Part shown: positions 1-8,704 of the stretch, one piece after another | Layout: every line of letters begins with the position of its first letter | Numbering within the stretch: position 1 is the stretch's first letter | Assembly: GCF_019635935.1 (NCBI RefSeq) | Contig: NZ_JAHBYN010000001.1 | Location: 3,129,532 to 3,193,531, forward strand | From: Parvibaculum sp. | Lineage (GTDB): Bacteria; Pseudomonadota; Alphaproteobacteria; Parvibaculales; Parvibaculaceae | DNA: 64,000 nucleotides | Reading direction: 5' to 3' | Program-made: the position numbers and the translations under genes | Notes under the pieces: generated by a model | Database searches by the model: none | The model's input: the letters and a program-made list of their open reading frames with translations, nothing else | What the model was told of the DNA's origin: nothing

Positions 1-1
1 G

Positions 2-442
2 CTCCGGTTCGCCGTTTTGTCGCGGAAGGGTCAAAATGCAGCTGCGGCAGCGATTTCTGCGGCTTTGAGAGCCGTCGGCCACGCGGCGCGAACGTCGGCG
101 CGGGCGGGCGGCCGCCAGCCGGTTTCGATGCGCGACGATGTCGTCATATGGCTCGCGCCGCCTGGTGAGGCAAAATGGCCGGTCGATGCGATACATGTCG
201 CCGCATTCGATGCTGTGCCCGGCGACAGCTTCCCCTATGATGTGCAGGCAGGGCCGCCGGGCGGAAATGTGGAAGCGTGGCTCGGTCCGGTTCTGGTGGA
301 GATCGGCGATTGCGATGCGCGGCGCATGGCGGGGCTGGAGGATTTGCCGCTTGAAGATATGCAGCATCTGGACGACGGCGTCGTGGTGCCGTTCTGGCGC
401 GGGAGACCCGATCCAACGGCGCATCTGACCGGGGCGTCGTGA
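2..442 (+). CDS. Hypothetical protein, probably 5'-truncated by the window edge
   Basis: The reading frame is open from the first complete codon (base 2) to the TGA at 440-442, so the gene may begin outside the window. An internal TTG at 17 could also serve as start and would give 141 residues. The N-terminal part is rich in Ala and Arg and looks low-complexity. The C-terminal half is more protein-like, ending in a PFWRGRPDP segment. I recognise no family and see no signal peptide or membrane segment. It lies about 35 bases upstream of the GNAT gene on the same strand and may be cotranscribed with it. Confidence 0.45.
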   Translation, partial: LRFAVLSRKGQNAAAAAISAALRAVGHAARTSARAGGRQPVSMRDDVVIWLAPPGEAKWPVDAIHVAAFDAVPGDSFPYDVQAGPPGGNVEAWLGPVLVEIGDCDARRMAGLEDLPLEDMQHLDDGVVVPFWRGRPDPTAHLTGAS

Positions 443-479
443 AAATGACATTGTCTGGCATGGGGTTACGAGATTGAGC

Positions 480-1061
480 ATGGATGTAAGAATTGGCACC
501 GCGACCGATCTCGACGATCTGGTGCGGTATCTTCTGATGGCCGGAGAAGGGCTGTTCGAGTTCCTGTTCGACGATGCCTATCCGGGTCTGACCGCGCGCG
601 ACGCGCTGGCGCTCGGCGTCGGCGACGAGGAAAGCCCCTATCATTTCGAGAACGCCTATCTGGTTGAATCCGACAACCGTGTCGTCGGATGCCTGGTCGC
701 CTTTCCGGCCGAGCAGATCGGCCTGCCGGAATTGGCCTATAGCGTCCTCTCGCGCGACCGGCTCGATCCGGTGCGGCCTTTGTTCGAGGAACACGTGCCC
801 GGAAGCCTCTATATCAACACGCTGGCGGTCGATGAATCGATGCGCGGTCAGGGCGTCGGCGGCCTTTTGCTGGATTTCGCCGCCGAGCTCGCGCGCGGCA
901 GCGATTGCAAGAGCATGACGTTGCATGCCTGGGGCGACAACGAAACGGCGCTCAGCCTTTACGAGGCGCGCGGCTTCGAGTGCGTCGACAAAATCGAGAT
1001 GCCGCGTACCGCCACGCTGCGGCACGACGCTCCGATGCTGCTGCTTCAATGTCCGGTTTGA
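480..1061 (+). CDS. GNAT family N-acetyltransferase
   Basis: A 193-residue protein of the GCN5-related acetyltransferase fold, which moves an acetyl group from acetyl-CoA to an amine on an unknown acceptor. The acetyl-CoA pyrophosphate-binding loop is visible as MRGQGVGGLL at about residues 120-130. It is followed by the usual C-terminal ETALSLYEARGFE segment, the beta4-alpha4 region where GNATs close the fold. An in-frame TTG two codons upstream (474) is an alternative start. The stop at 1059-1061 lies four bases before the proposed GTG start of the next gene, so the two are probably cotranscribed. The substrate cannot be read from sequence. Confidence 0.85.
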   Translation: MDVRIGTATDLDDLVRYLLMAGEGLFEFLFDDAYPGLTARDALALGVGDEESPYHFENAYLVESDNRVVGCLVAFPAEQIGLPELAYSVLSRDRLDPVRPLFEEHVPGSLYINTLAVDESMRGQGVGGLLLDFAAELARGSDCKSMTLHAWGDNETALSLYEARGFECVDKIEMPRTATLRHDAPMLLLQCPV

Positions 1062-1065
1062 TCGC

Positions 1066-1860
1066 GTGGCGGCCGGACGCGACAAGACATTGGGCGACCC
1101 GGCGGTTGTCGTCATCACTGGTGCCGGCGGCGGAATAGGCGCCGCGCTGGCGAACGTCTATGCGGCGCCGGGTGTGACGCTCGGATTGATCGGCCGCGAT
1201 GAGGCGAAGCTCAACCGTGTCGCCGGCGAGTGCCGTGCAAGGGGCGCGACCGCCGAGATCCGCGTCGCCGATGTCACAACGCCGGAAATCGAAGATGTTC
1301 TCCGCGCTTTCGATGCCGCCCATCCAATCGATCTGCTGATCGCGAATGCGGGTGTGACATCGGGTGTTTCGGCAGCCAGCGGCCTTGAGCCCTGGGACGC
1401 CGCGCTCCGGACGGCGGAAACCAATTTTGTCGGCGCGTTGCGGACGATCGCGCCGGTCGCCGAGCGCATGGCGGCCCGCGGGCGCGGCCAGATCGCCGGC
1501 ATCGGCTCGCTGGCTGCTCTTGCCCCGCTGCCCTACAGCCCGGCCTACAGCGCCTCGAAGGCGGGTCTCGAAACCTATGTGCTGGCCCTTCGGCACCTGC
1601 TGGCACCGAAAGGCGTCAGGCTGAATGTCGTGACCCTGGGCTATGTCGAGACCGATATGAGCCGCCGTTTGAGCGGCCCCAAGCCCTTTCTGACGACACC
1701 GGCGAAGGCCGCGATCATGATCCGGTCGGGTTTGAAGAGGAATCGGGCGAGAATTGCTCATCCCGTTGTTTTTGCTATGGGAATCAGGTGTCTCAACATC
1801 CTGCCGGAGTGGCTTGTCCGCTTGATCCTGCCTGCCTTTGCTTTTACGATTTCACCCTAG
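1066..1860 (+). CDS. rkpH: Short-chain dehydrogenase/reductase, RkpH-like
   Basis: A 264-residue classical SDR. It has the dinucleotide-binding TGAGGGIG near residue 15, the NAG motif (LLIANAG), a catalytic Ser in GIGSLAAL and the active-site YSASK. The C-terminal 30 residues are hydrophobic (LPEWLVRLILPAFAF), suggesting membrane association as in 3-ketosphinganine reductase-type SDRs. The start is chosen as GTG 1066, four bases after the upstream stop; TTG 1090 is also possible. In Sinorhizobium the rkpGHIJ genes join an acyltransferase-like enzyme, an SDR, a membrane protein and a capsule export protein. Here the SDR precedes the RkpI- and KpsS-like genes, so RkpH is the best match. A role in reducing a ketone on a lipid made by the RkpA/RkpG-like enzymes is inference. 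Confidence 0.75.
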   Translation: MAAGRDKTLGDPAVVVITGAGGGIGAALANVYAAPGVTLGLIGRDEAKLNRVAGECRARGATAEIRVADVTTPEIEDVLRAFDAAHPIDLLIANAGVTSGVSAASGLEPWDAALRTAETNFVGALRTIAPVAERMAARGRGQIAGIGSLAALAPLPYSPAYSASKAGLETYVLALRHLLAPKGVRLNVVTLGYVETDMSRRLSGPKPFLTTPAKAAIMIRSGLKRNRARIAHPVVFAMGIRCLNILPEWLVRLILPAFAFTISP

Positions 1861-1918
1861 GGGGCCAATGTAGATCGTTTGAATTTGTGAGTGTTTTGGC
1901 TTCCATGGGGGACGTCTG

Positions 1919-3526
1919 ATGATCGCCGGCCTTGCCGGGCTCTTCATCGCTTTCGCGGCGGTGTTGGTCCTGGAGCGTTTTGTAAAGCCGCGGCGGAATG
2001 ATGCGCCGATCTTTCACAAGGTCGGATTGCTCGCCGCCATGCCACTGATATTGTTTTACGTTTCCATCCTGATGCTGACGTACCGGCCGATGTTTTCGAC
2101 GGTCTTCGTCATCATCGTGTTTCTGGGCATCGTCGTCGTCAACAACGCGAAGGTCCGCGAACTTCGCGAGCCGCTGGTCTATTCGGATTTTGCCTTGCTG
2201 CGCCAGGCGATCGCCCATCCTGCCCTGTATGTTGGCTATATAGGCCCCTGGAAAGTCGCCGCCGTGCTGTCCGCCGGCACGCTCGCGCTCGTTGCGGGGC
2301 TGGTTTATGAGGAGCCGATCGTCAGACGGGATGAAGCTGCGGAGTGGATGCCGACGCTCGCTTATTGTCTTGTCGTCTTCGGCTCGATCTATGCAATTAC
2401 CAGAGGGCCACTCAGAAACGAGTTCAGGCAGATACTCGGGATATTCGGTCCGTCAACCGATGTCCGGGAGGATGTCGCCAAGCTCAGTCTGGTGACGACG
2501 CTGATATTCTATTTTCTCCTCGCGGGCGAGAGCGAGGAAGCAATCGCCCAATCGCGGAAAAACGAAGATGAGGACCGTGCGCGGCCCTTCGGCCAGTCGA
2601 ACCTGCGGCCCTCGGTGATCGTCGTGCAAAGCGAGTCGTTCTTCGATGCCCGCCGCATCATGGAAAAGCCGCCTGCCGGATTTCTGAAACACTTCGACCG
2701 CATGGCCGGGGAGGCGCGATATAGCGGCCGGTTGCGCGTGCCCGCCTGGGGCGCCAACACATTGAGGACCGAGTTCGCTTTTCTTTCCGGCATACCCGAC
2801 GAGGCGATGGGGGTCGACCGTTTCAACCCCTATCTCGGCTATTGTGCAAAGCCGGTATGGACGATTGCGTCATACCTGCGCAGCGTCGGCTATCGCACCG
2901 TTTGCATCCATCCCTACCACAAATCTTTTTTCCGGCGTGATCGCGCCTATCCGCATCTCGGCTTTGACGAATTCATCGACGTCGCCTCTTTTGCGGAATC
3001 CGACCGGATCGGCCCCTACATGTCCGATGCCTCCGTCGCGGCGAAAATCGAAAAGCTGCTCGATGAATCGACGCAGCCTGTTTTCGTTTTCGCGATCACG
3101 ATGGAAAATCACGGTCCCTGGGGCAAGCCGCGGATCGAGGTGCCTGACGCCATTCGCGCGGCGGCCCCCGCCAGGTCGAAAGCAGTTCTGCAGTATCTGA
3201 GCCATGTTCAGAATGCCGACAGGATGATCGGCCGGTTGCGAAAAGCCTTGAACGAGATGAATCGGGATGCCGTTTTCTGCTTCTACGGGGATCATTTGCC
3301 CAGCCTGCCAAAGGCCTTCCGGGCGCTCGGTTACGACGATCCGCGGACCGACTACTTCATCTGGCACAAGCGGGCCCGCACCGACAATCGCACCGTGACT
3401 GTCAGCGCCGATGCGCTGAACCGTCTCCTGCTCGAAACCGTGACTGTTGCGTTGACAGATACCGGAGCGGCGGCCGGGGCCGGTGACGTCATGGACGACG
3501 GCCGGCAGGTGGGGGAGGTCGGATGA
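1919..3526 (+). CDS. rkpI: RkpI-like membrane sulfatase-fold (LTA synthase family) transferase
   Basis: A 535-residue protein with several N-terminal transmembrane segments (roughly residues 1-20, 36-75, 110-130, 145-160 and 190-205) and an extracytoplasmic alkaline phosphatase/sulfatase-fold domain from about 230. Metal and nucleophile signatures of the lipoteichoic acid synthase/phosphoglycerol transferase group are present. They are a Glu in VQSESFF (about 239), the candidate nucleophile Thr281 in NTLRTEF, His398 in MENHGP and Asp458-His459 in YGDH. The family moves phospho-alcohol head groups from phospholipid to a glycan or lipid. Context and the S. meliloti rkpI precedent make it a capsule or capsule-lipid modifying enzyme, but donor and acceptor are unknown. 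ATG 1919 follows a G-rich ribosome-binding site. The stop overlaps the next start in ATGA. Confidence 0.8.
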   Translation: MIAGLAGLFIAFAAVLVLERFVKPRRNDAPIFHKVGLLAAMPLILFYVSILMLTYRPMFSTVFVIIVFLGIVVVNNAKVRELREPLVYSDFALLRQAIAHPALYVGYIGPWKVAAVLSAGTLALVAGLVYEEPIVRRDEAAEWMPTLAYCLVVFGSIYAITRGPLRNEFRQILGIFGPSTDVREDVAKLSLVTTLIFYFLLAGESEEAIAQSRKNEDEDRARPFGQSNLRPSVIVVQSESFFDARRIMEKPPAGFLKHFDRMAGEARYSGRLRVPAWGANTLRTEFAFLSGIPDEAMGVDRFNPYLGYCAKPVWTIASYLRSVGYRTVCIHPYHKSFFRRDRAYPHLGFDEFIDVASFAESDRIGPYMSDASVAAKIEKLLDESTQPVFVFAITMENHGPWGKPRIEVPDAIRAAAPARSKAVLQYLSHVQNADRMIGRLRKALNEMNRDAVFCFYGDHLPSLPKAFRALGYDDPRTDYFIWHKRARTDNRTVTVSADALNRLLLETVTVALTDTGAAAGAGDVMDDGRQVGEVG

Positions 3527-4875
3527 ACCGGGCATTCCTTTTTCTTCAGGGGAACAGCAGCCATTTCTTTCTTGCGCTTGGCCGGGCGCTTGCCGATCGC
3601 GGCTATCCCGTCAAACGCATCAATGTCTGTGGTGGCGACCGCTACTTCTGGGGGACATGGAATGCGGTCGACTATCGCGGAACGCAAAGTGACTTTGGCA
3701 CATATGTTCGCGATCTGGTTGTCGCGGATGAAATTTCCGACATTGTCCTTCACAACGACTGCCGACCGCTGCACCGTTGGGCGATCGAGGCCATCCGCGA
3801 TTTGGCATGCCGCGTCTGGGTTTTCGAGGAAGGCTACATCCGGCCGCACTGGTTGACGCTTGAAGAGGGCGGGATCAACGGCCATTCGCCGTTGCTACGC
3901 GATCCGCACGGCTCGTTCGGGGATCGCGACGGCGCTACATCCGGCGAGCCGGGCTATGTACCGGTCCTGGCGGCCATGCGCCGCCGTGTGCTCTACGACT
4001 TTCAGTGGCAGATATGGAACTATCTGCAATGGATGCGTTACCCGAAATACAAGACGCATCGCCCGTTCCCCATCTGGGCGGAATACGCAACATGGACGCG
4101 GCGGCTTGTAACATTGCCGTTGCGCCGTCGGCAAGCTGTCAAGCTCATCGAGCGGCGTGTCGCGAGTGGAGATGAGTTTTTCGTCTTTCCGATGCAGCTC
4201 GACAGCGATTCGCAGGTTCGTCTGCATTCGCCTCACAGCAACATGACCGAGGCGCTTGAATATGTAATACGCAGCTTCGCCGCGCACGCATCCGGCACGG
4301 CACGGCTGGTCGTCAAGGCGCACCCGCTGGACAATGGCTGGACGAATTTCCGTCGCCGTACCCGCGAAATTGCCGATCGCTACGGAGTGTCCGGTCGGAT
4401 CGACTATATCGATGGCGGCGATCTGCAGGCGCTTGTACGCGGCGCACGCGGCGTCGTGACCCTGAACAGCACGGTCGGCCTGATTGCGCTCGACCTCGGG
4501 CGGCCGCTGATCTGCCTCGGAAAGGCCATTTTCGACCGGCCGGGGCTGACCTTCCGAGGCGGGCTGGACGACTTCTGGTCGAACGCGACGATGCCGCACA
4601 AGGACGTGTTCGCGGATTTCCGGCGGCTACTTATGCGGCGGAGCATGATAAACGGTGACTATTACACACCTGCGGGAATTCAGCTTGCCGTCACGAATGC
4701 GATTGCTAGATTCGAAAGCGTCGGTCGGGTGCCTGCTGAAATCGGGACATCGAATTTGCCCCGCGACACAGAAAGTCCGGAGCACGGCGAGCCAAGGGGC
4801 GTTGCCGATGAAATTCTGGGGAATGCCGGCGGACCTCGCTCGCAACAGGTGGGTGTATCGGCAGGCCTTCGGTGA
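3523..4875 (+). CDS. kpsS: KpsS/RkpJ-like capsular polysaccharide linker Kdo transferase
   Basis: A 450-residue protein closely resembling KpsS/LipB of group 2 capsule systems. Visible signatures are LFLQGNSSHFF at the N-terminus, GGDRYFW, DCRPLH near residue 85, FEEGYIRPHWLTLEEGG near 105-120, KAHPLDNGW in the middle and LNSTVGLIALDLGRP near 320. KpsS with KpsC builds the poly-Kdo linker between the lysophosphatidylglycerol anchor and the capsule chain at the cytoplasmic face of the inner membrane. No two-domain KpsC is present in the window. The start overlaps the rkpI-like stop by four bases, implying translational coupling. The C-terminal 50 residues are poorly conserved and hydrophilic. 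Confidence 0.88.
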   Translation: MNRAFLFLQGNSSHFFLALGRALADRGYPVKRINVCGGDRYFWGTWNAVDYRGTQSDFGTYVRDLVVADEISDIVLHNDCRPLHRWAIEAIRDLACRVWVFEEGYIRPHWLTLEEGGINGHSPLLRDPHGSFGDRDGATSGEPGYVPVLAAMRRRVLYDFQWQIWNYLQWMRYPKYKTHRPFPIWAEYATWTRRLVTLPLRRRQAVKLIERRVASGDEFFVFPMQLDSDSQVRLHSPHSNMTEALEYVIRSFAAHASGTARLVVKAHPLDNGWTNFRRRTREIADRYGVSGRIDYIDGGDLQALVRGARGVVTLNSTVGLIALDLGRPLICLGKAIFDRPGLTFRGGLDDFWSNATMPHKDVFADFRRLLMRRSMINGDYYTPAGIQLAVTNAIARFESVGRVPAEIGTSNLPRDTESPEHGEPRGVADEILGNAGGPRSQQVGVSAGLR

Positions 4876-4932
4876 GAATTTCCACCGGGCTGACGGGCGC
4901 CATGCGGGCCCTAATGGGATGTATTGTGAGCA

Positions 4933-6825
4933 TTGGCCATCTCGACGGTGGCGCTCGCTAACGACAGGCGGATTTATCCGGTGAGTTTAAGCGTTGTCGA
5001 TCACGCATCGTTCTCCGCTCAGGCGGAAGAATTCTCGCGGGCGTATGCCGCCGGCGAGGAGGACGAAGCTGTCCGCATCGCCATAGCCGCGCTCGAAACT
5101 GACCCTGCATTCGCGCCGTCGTTTGAAAGTCTGTGGTGGCTCTGCGGCGAATTGTTGGCGCGGCGCAAATACCGCCTCGGGCTTGAGCTGACGGAGCGCG
5201 TCTGGAAGCGGGGATATCGCGGTTGGCGCGCGTTGTATCTCCGCGGTATGTTTCTGGCGCTGAACAGGGAAATTGAACCGGCCGCCGAAATACTCGACAG
5301 CGCCCGAAAAATCGCGCCCGCCGACAAGCAAGGCGAAATCGCGCTGTTGGAAGCACGGCTGCGCGCGATGACCGGGCAAACCTCGACCGCCCTGGAATTA
5401 TTTCGTGAGAACTTGAAATTCAACGAGGCGAATGCGCGCTTTATTGCCGCAGCATTGCGAATCGCGCACAGCAGCGGTGACGGCGATCTCGTCATCCGTT
5501 GGGGCCGGCGGGCAAACAAGCGGCTGGGAGAGACCGCGGCGCGCATGCGGCTCCTCGCCGACGTATATTGCGAACGCGAGGAGTGGCAAAAAGCACGAAA
5601 TGCCGCAGAAGCCGGCGTTCTTATCGCTCCCAAGGACACAACGCTTGGTCGTATTGCCGCGCGATGCGCCTACCGCCAGGGTAACGTCGTTCGGGCAATC
5701 AACCGGCTCGAAGCACAGTTGGCCAAGGACAAGGACTGGACCGAAGGAAAAGTTCTCTTGTGTCGCTGCTTGCTTGTCGCCGGCCGAGACGACGAGGCGT
5801 TGCGTACTCTGAAGACAATCGAGGCGGGTTCCGATTACGAGGCGGAGCGGCGCGAACTGGCGGCGCGGCTACAAGGTGCCGGTGCGGACGTTGATCTCGA
5901 TATGGTGCCCGCCAACGACGAAGACGAACCAAAGCCCCGCCGGAAAAAACCCGGCTCCGGTCAAGACTCCGAAGTCAAGAAAATCATGTCGAGTATCCCG
6001 GTGGATTTTTTGCCGCGCTGGAACGAAGAAACGCTGGCGGCGCGTGGAAATCCGTTCGCCGCCATCATGCGCATGGCGCATTCCGTAAGAACGATCATGC
6101 TTCGCGAAACAATGGCAAAGTTTGGTCGGCACGAACTTGGATATCTCTGGGCGGTCCTCGAGCCCATGATGCACGTGCTGGTGCTCTCGTTCATTTTCTA
6201 TTTCATTCGCCTGCGCGATACGCTGGGAATGAATGTCGTCTTGTTTGTCTCGACAGGCGTCGTTCCGCTGTTCTTCTATCTCAAGACCTACGGTGGTTTG
6301 ACGAATGCATTGAGGCAAAATCGGCCCTTGTTGAATCACTCCCTAGTACAGCCGATGGACATTTTCTTCGCGCGAAGTGTTCTGGAGTTTTTTACTCAGC
6401 TTTTCGTCTTCATCCTGTTCGTCTCGTTCATCTTCGTATTCGTGGAGAAGTACACATTCGGCAGCGCCATGTCGGTGTTTGCCAATATGTTCGGCCTCTG
6501 GATAACCGGGATAGGTGCGGGACTTATAATCGGCTCGCTGGCTTCGCTGGCCGATTCGATCAAGAACGTAATGGATGGATTGAACCGACTAGTTTACATC
6601 ACGTCCGGCGTATTCTTCACGTTGGACAGGATGCCGCCGCAGGTTGCGGAGTATGCTGCCTACAATCCGTTGCTGCATTTTGTCGATGGTGTGAGGGGCA
6701 ATTTCAGCCCGCTGATGGGCGGTAGCAGGGTGGATATCGTCTACGGGTATTCCTGGGCGGTGGCGATCCTGGTGCTCGGTCTCATTGCCGACCGTGCGCT
6801 TCGAAGACGGGTTCTGGACCAATGA
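4933..6825 (+). CDS. kpsM: TPR domain fused to KpsM-type capsule ABC transporter permease
   Basis: A 630-residue fusion. Residues about 30-315 are helical repeats of TPR type, with recurrent A-x-x-L and G-x-x-x-x-A spacing. Residues 318-350 form a charged linker (EDEPKPRRKKPGSGQ). Residues about 375-630 are a complete KpsM permease, beginning with MLRETMAKFGRHELGYLWAV, which matches the E. coli KpsM N-terminal signature, followed by about six membrane segments. KpsM proteins are normally about 260 residues with no such extension. KpsM and KpsT form the inner-membrane exporter of lipid-linked capsule. The TPR part presumably faces the cytoplasm and could bind the synthesis enzymes. The start is TTG 4933; GTG 4981 in frame is a real alternative. 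It overlaps kpsT by four bases. Confidence 0.88.
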   Translation: MAISTVALANDRRIYPVSLSVVDHASFSAQAEEFSRAYAAGEEDEAVRIAIAALETDPAFAPSFESLWWLCGELLARRKYRLGLELTERVWKRGYRGWRALYLRGMFLALNREIEPAAEILDSARKIAPADKQGEIALLEARLRAMTGQTSTALELFRENLKFNEANARFIAAALRIAHSSGDGDLVIRWGRRANKRLGETAARMRLLADVYCEREEWQKARNAAEAGVLIAPKDTTLGRIAARCAYRQGNVVRAINRLEAQLAKDKDWTEGKVLLCRCLLVAGRDDEALRTLKTIEAGSDYEAERRELAARLQGAGADVDLDMVPANDEDEPKPRRKKPGSGQDSEVKKIMSSIPVDFLPRWNEETLAARGNPFAAIMRMAHSVRTIMLRETMAKFGRHELGYLWAVLEPMMHVLVLSFIFYFIRLRDTLGMNVVLFVSTGVVPLFFYLKTYGGLTNALRQNRPLLNHSLVQPMDIFFARSVLEFFTQLFVFILFVSFIFVFVEKYTFGSAMSVFANMFGLWITGIGAGLIIGSLASLADSIKNVMDGLNRLVYITSGVFFTLDRMPPQVAEYAAYNPLLHFVDGVRGNFSPLMGGSRVDIVYGYSWAVAILVLGLIADRALRRRVLDQ

Positions 6826-7478
6826 TACATCTGATCGACATCGAAAAGCATTTCGACACGGACGTCGGCAGACGTCAGGTGTTGCGCCAGACGCGCCTGT
6901 CGATTCCGACCGACAAGCGCGTGGGAGTGCTTGGCAGGAACGGCGCCGGAAAATCGACCTTGCTCAATATGATTGCAGGTGTGGATCAGCCGTCCCGCGG
7001 CACGATCATGCGCGAAGGCCGATTGTCCTGGCCCTTGGGCTATTCCGGCGGCTTTCATGGCGACCTGACCGCGCGGGAGAATATTTCGTTTGTTGCGAGA
7101 CTCTACGGCGTCGATTACAGGGAGACCTTCGAGCGTGCGGAGGAATTTGCTGAAATCGGCAACTACGTCGACATGCCCGTACGGACTTACAGCGCCGGCA
7201 TGAAGTCCCGGTTGGCGTTCGGTCTGAGTTTGGCAATTGCATTCGATTGTTATCTCATCGATGAAAGCATCGGCGCCGGGGACCGCTTCTTCCGCGCCAA
7301 GTCGCGCAGGGTGTTTCTCAATCAATCGAGGAATTCCGGCATGTTGCTGGTTTCGCATAACGAAAATACAATCCGGGAATATTGTGAGATTGGGCTCGTT
7401 CTATTCGACGGGTTTCTTCTTCCGTTTGGCAATATTGAGGATGCGATCGATTTTTATATGAGAAGGTGCGCGCCATGA
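6822..7478 (+). CDS. kpsT: KpsT-type capsule ABC transporter ATP-binding protein
   Basis: A 218-residue ATPase, the usual KpsT size. Walker A is GRNGAGKST near residue 44. The family-typical SWPLGYSGGFHGDLTARENI lies near 70-90. The ABC signature is YSAGMKSRL near 125, Walker B ends in CYLIDE and the switch His is in LLVSHNENT. The C-terminus (EDAIDFYMRR) also matches KpsT. It powers transfer of capsule across the inner membrane together with KpsM. ATGA overlaps at both ends couple it to the kpsM fusion and to kpsE. Confidence 0.93.
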   Translation: MIHLIDIEKHFDTDVGRRQVLRQTRLSIPTDKRVGVLGRNGAGKSTLLNMIAGVDQPSRGTIMREGRLSWPLGYSGGFHGDLTARENISFVARLYGVDYRETFERAEEFAEIGNYVDMPVRTYSAGMKSRLAFGLSLAIAFDCYLIDESIGAGDRFFRAKSRRVFLNQSRNSGMLLVSHNENTIREYCEIGLVLFDGFLLPFGNIEDAIDFYMRRCAP

Positions 7479-8704
7479 ACTCCCGGTTCGGCAAGGAACA
7501 AATCGATCGTCTCGTACGGCCCGGCGGCCCCTACGACCGCTTTCAGCTTTTCGTCCGGGACCGGGCGCGCCCGTTCGTCGAGCACGAGGTGGCCGAAGTC
7601 GCCAAACTCGGCATATCCAAAATATTGTTCCTGTGCCTTGTGATCATTCCGACAAGCGTAGCGTTTGTCTACTATGCCTTCTGGGCATCTGACCGCTATG
7701 TGTCGCAGACGCTGATGACGGTTCGGACCGCGGATTCGCAGATCGCAACCGCATTCGGTGGATTGTTGGGGTCGCTCGGCGGCACAGGTTCGGGGATCAT
7801 CGATGGCTACGTCGTCGAGGCATATATCCAGTCTCGCGAAATTGTTCGAAAACTCGAGGAGGCTGTCGACCTGAGGTCGATCTACAGGATGCCTGAATCG
7901 GACGTGTGGTCGCGATTGAGTGCCGATGCCAGCTTCGAGGAACTCTACGACTATTACCTCGGTCGTATTGATGTCTATTTCGACAGCACCGCGAATGTCG
8001 TCCATCTCGATGTGCAGGCCTATCGGCCGGAAGACGCCCGGCGAATAGCCGCGGCGATCGTTGAGATAAGCGATGAAATGGTCAACCGCATTTCACAACA
8101 GTCGAGAACCGACGCGGTGCAATTCGCGCGTGAAGAATTGGATCTGGCCGAAAACAGACTGCGGGACAACAGGTTGGCTCTTTATCGGTTTCGCGAAGAG
8201 CATAGCGATCTCGATCCCGTTCGATCCGCCGAGGCGATCAGCGGCATCGTCGCAAGTCTCGAGGCGGAGTTGTCGCGGTACAAAACCGAACTGGCATCTC
8301 TCAGGAGCTACATGCGCGAGGACAGTGCGCAGATCGCCGGCGTCAAGGCGCGGATCGCCGCTATCGAGCAGCAGATGCAGGCGGAGCGGGGCCGGTTGAC
8401 GAGAAACGAGGATTTGCCCGGAACGACCTATTCCGACCTGTTGGCCGAATACGAGCGGTTGCTCATAGAGGAGGAGTTTGCGCGGACGTCCTACTCCTCC
8501 GCGGTGTCCGCACTGGAGGTTGCACGGGCGGATGCCAGCCGCAAGCAGGCCTATCTGGTCGCTTTTGTCGAGCCATCGCTGCCCGATGACCCCTCCAAGC
8601 CCGACAGATTGTTGATTATCGTGTCGTTTCTGGTATGCGGGCTGCTAGCATACGGGTTGTTGATGTTGATCGGGGCCGCCATCAGGGAGCATGCGCGTAT
8701 ATGA
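7475..8704 (+). CDS. kpsE: KpsE-type capsule export inner membrane protein
   Basis: A 409-residue polysaccharide co-polymerase-like protein that links the KpsMT exporter to the outer-membrane channel across the periplasm. One transmembrane helix lies near residues 47-70 (ILFLCLVIIPTSVAFVYYAF). It is followed by a periplasmic domain and a long coiled coil (about 205-340) rich in heptad-like E, R, L and A. A second membrane helix ends the protein (LLIIVSFLVCGLLAYGLL). ATG 7475, preceded by AGAAGG at 7461-7466 and overlapping the kpsT stop, is preferred over GTG 7466. The stop overlaps kpsD. Confidence 0.9.
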   Translation: MNSRFGKEQIDRLVRPGGPYDRFQLFVRDRARPFVEHEVAEVAKLGISKILFLCLVIIPTSVAFVYYAFWASDRYVSQTLMTVRTADSQIATAFGGLLGSLGGTGSGIIDGYVVEAYIQSREIVRKLEEAVDLRSIYRMPESDVWSRLSADASFEELYDYYLGRIDVYFDSTANVVHLDVQAYRPEDARRIAAAIVEISDEMVNRISQQSRTDAVQFAREELDLAENRLRDNRLALYRFREEHSDLDPVRSAEAISGIVASLEAELSRYKTELASLRSYMREDSAQIAGVKARIAAIEQQMQAERGRLTRNEDLPGTTYSDLLAEYERLLIEEEFARTSYSSAVSALEVARADASRKQAYLVAFVEPSLPDDPSKPDRLLIIVSFLVCGLLAYGLLMLIGAAIREHARI

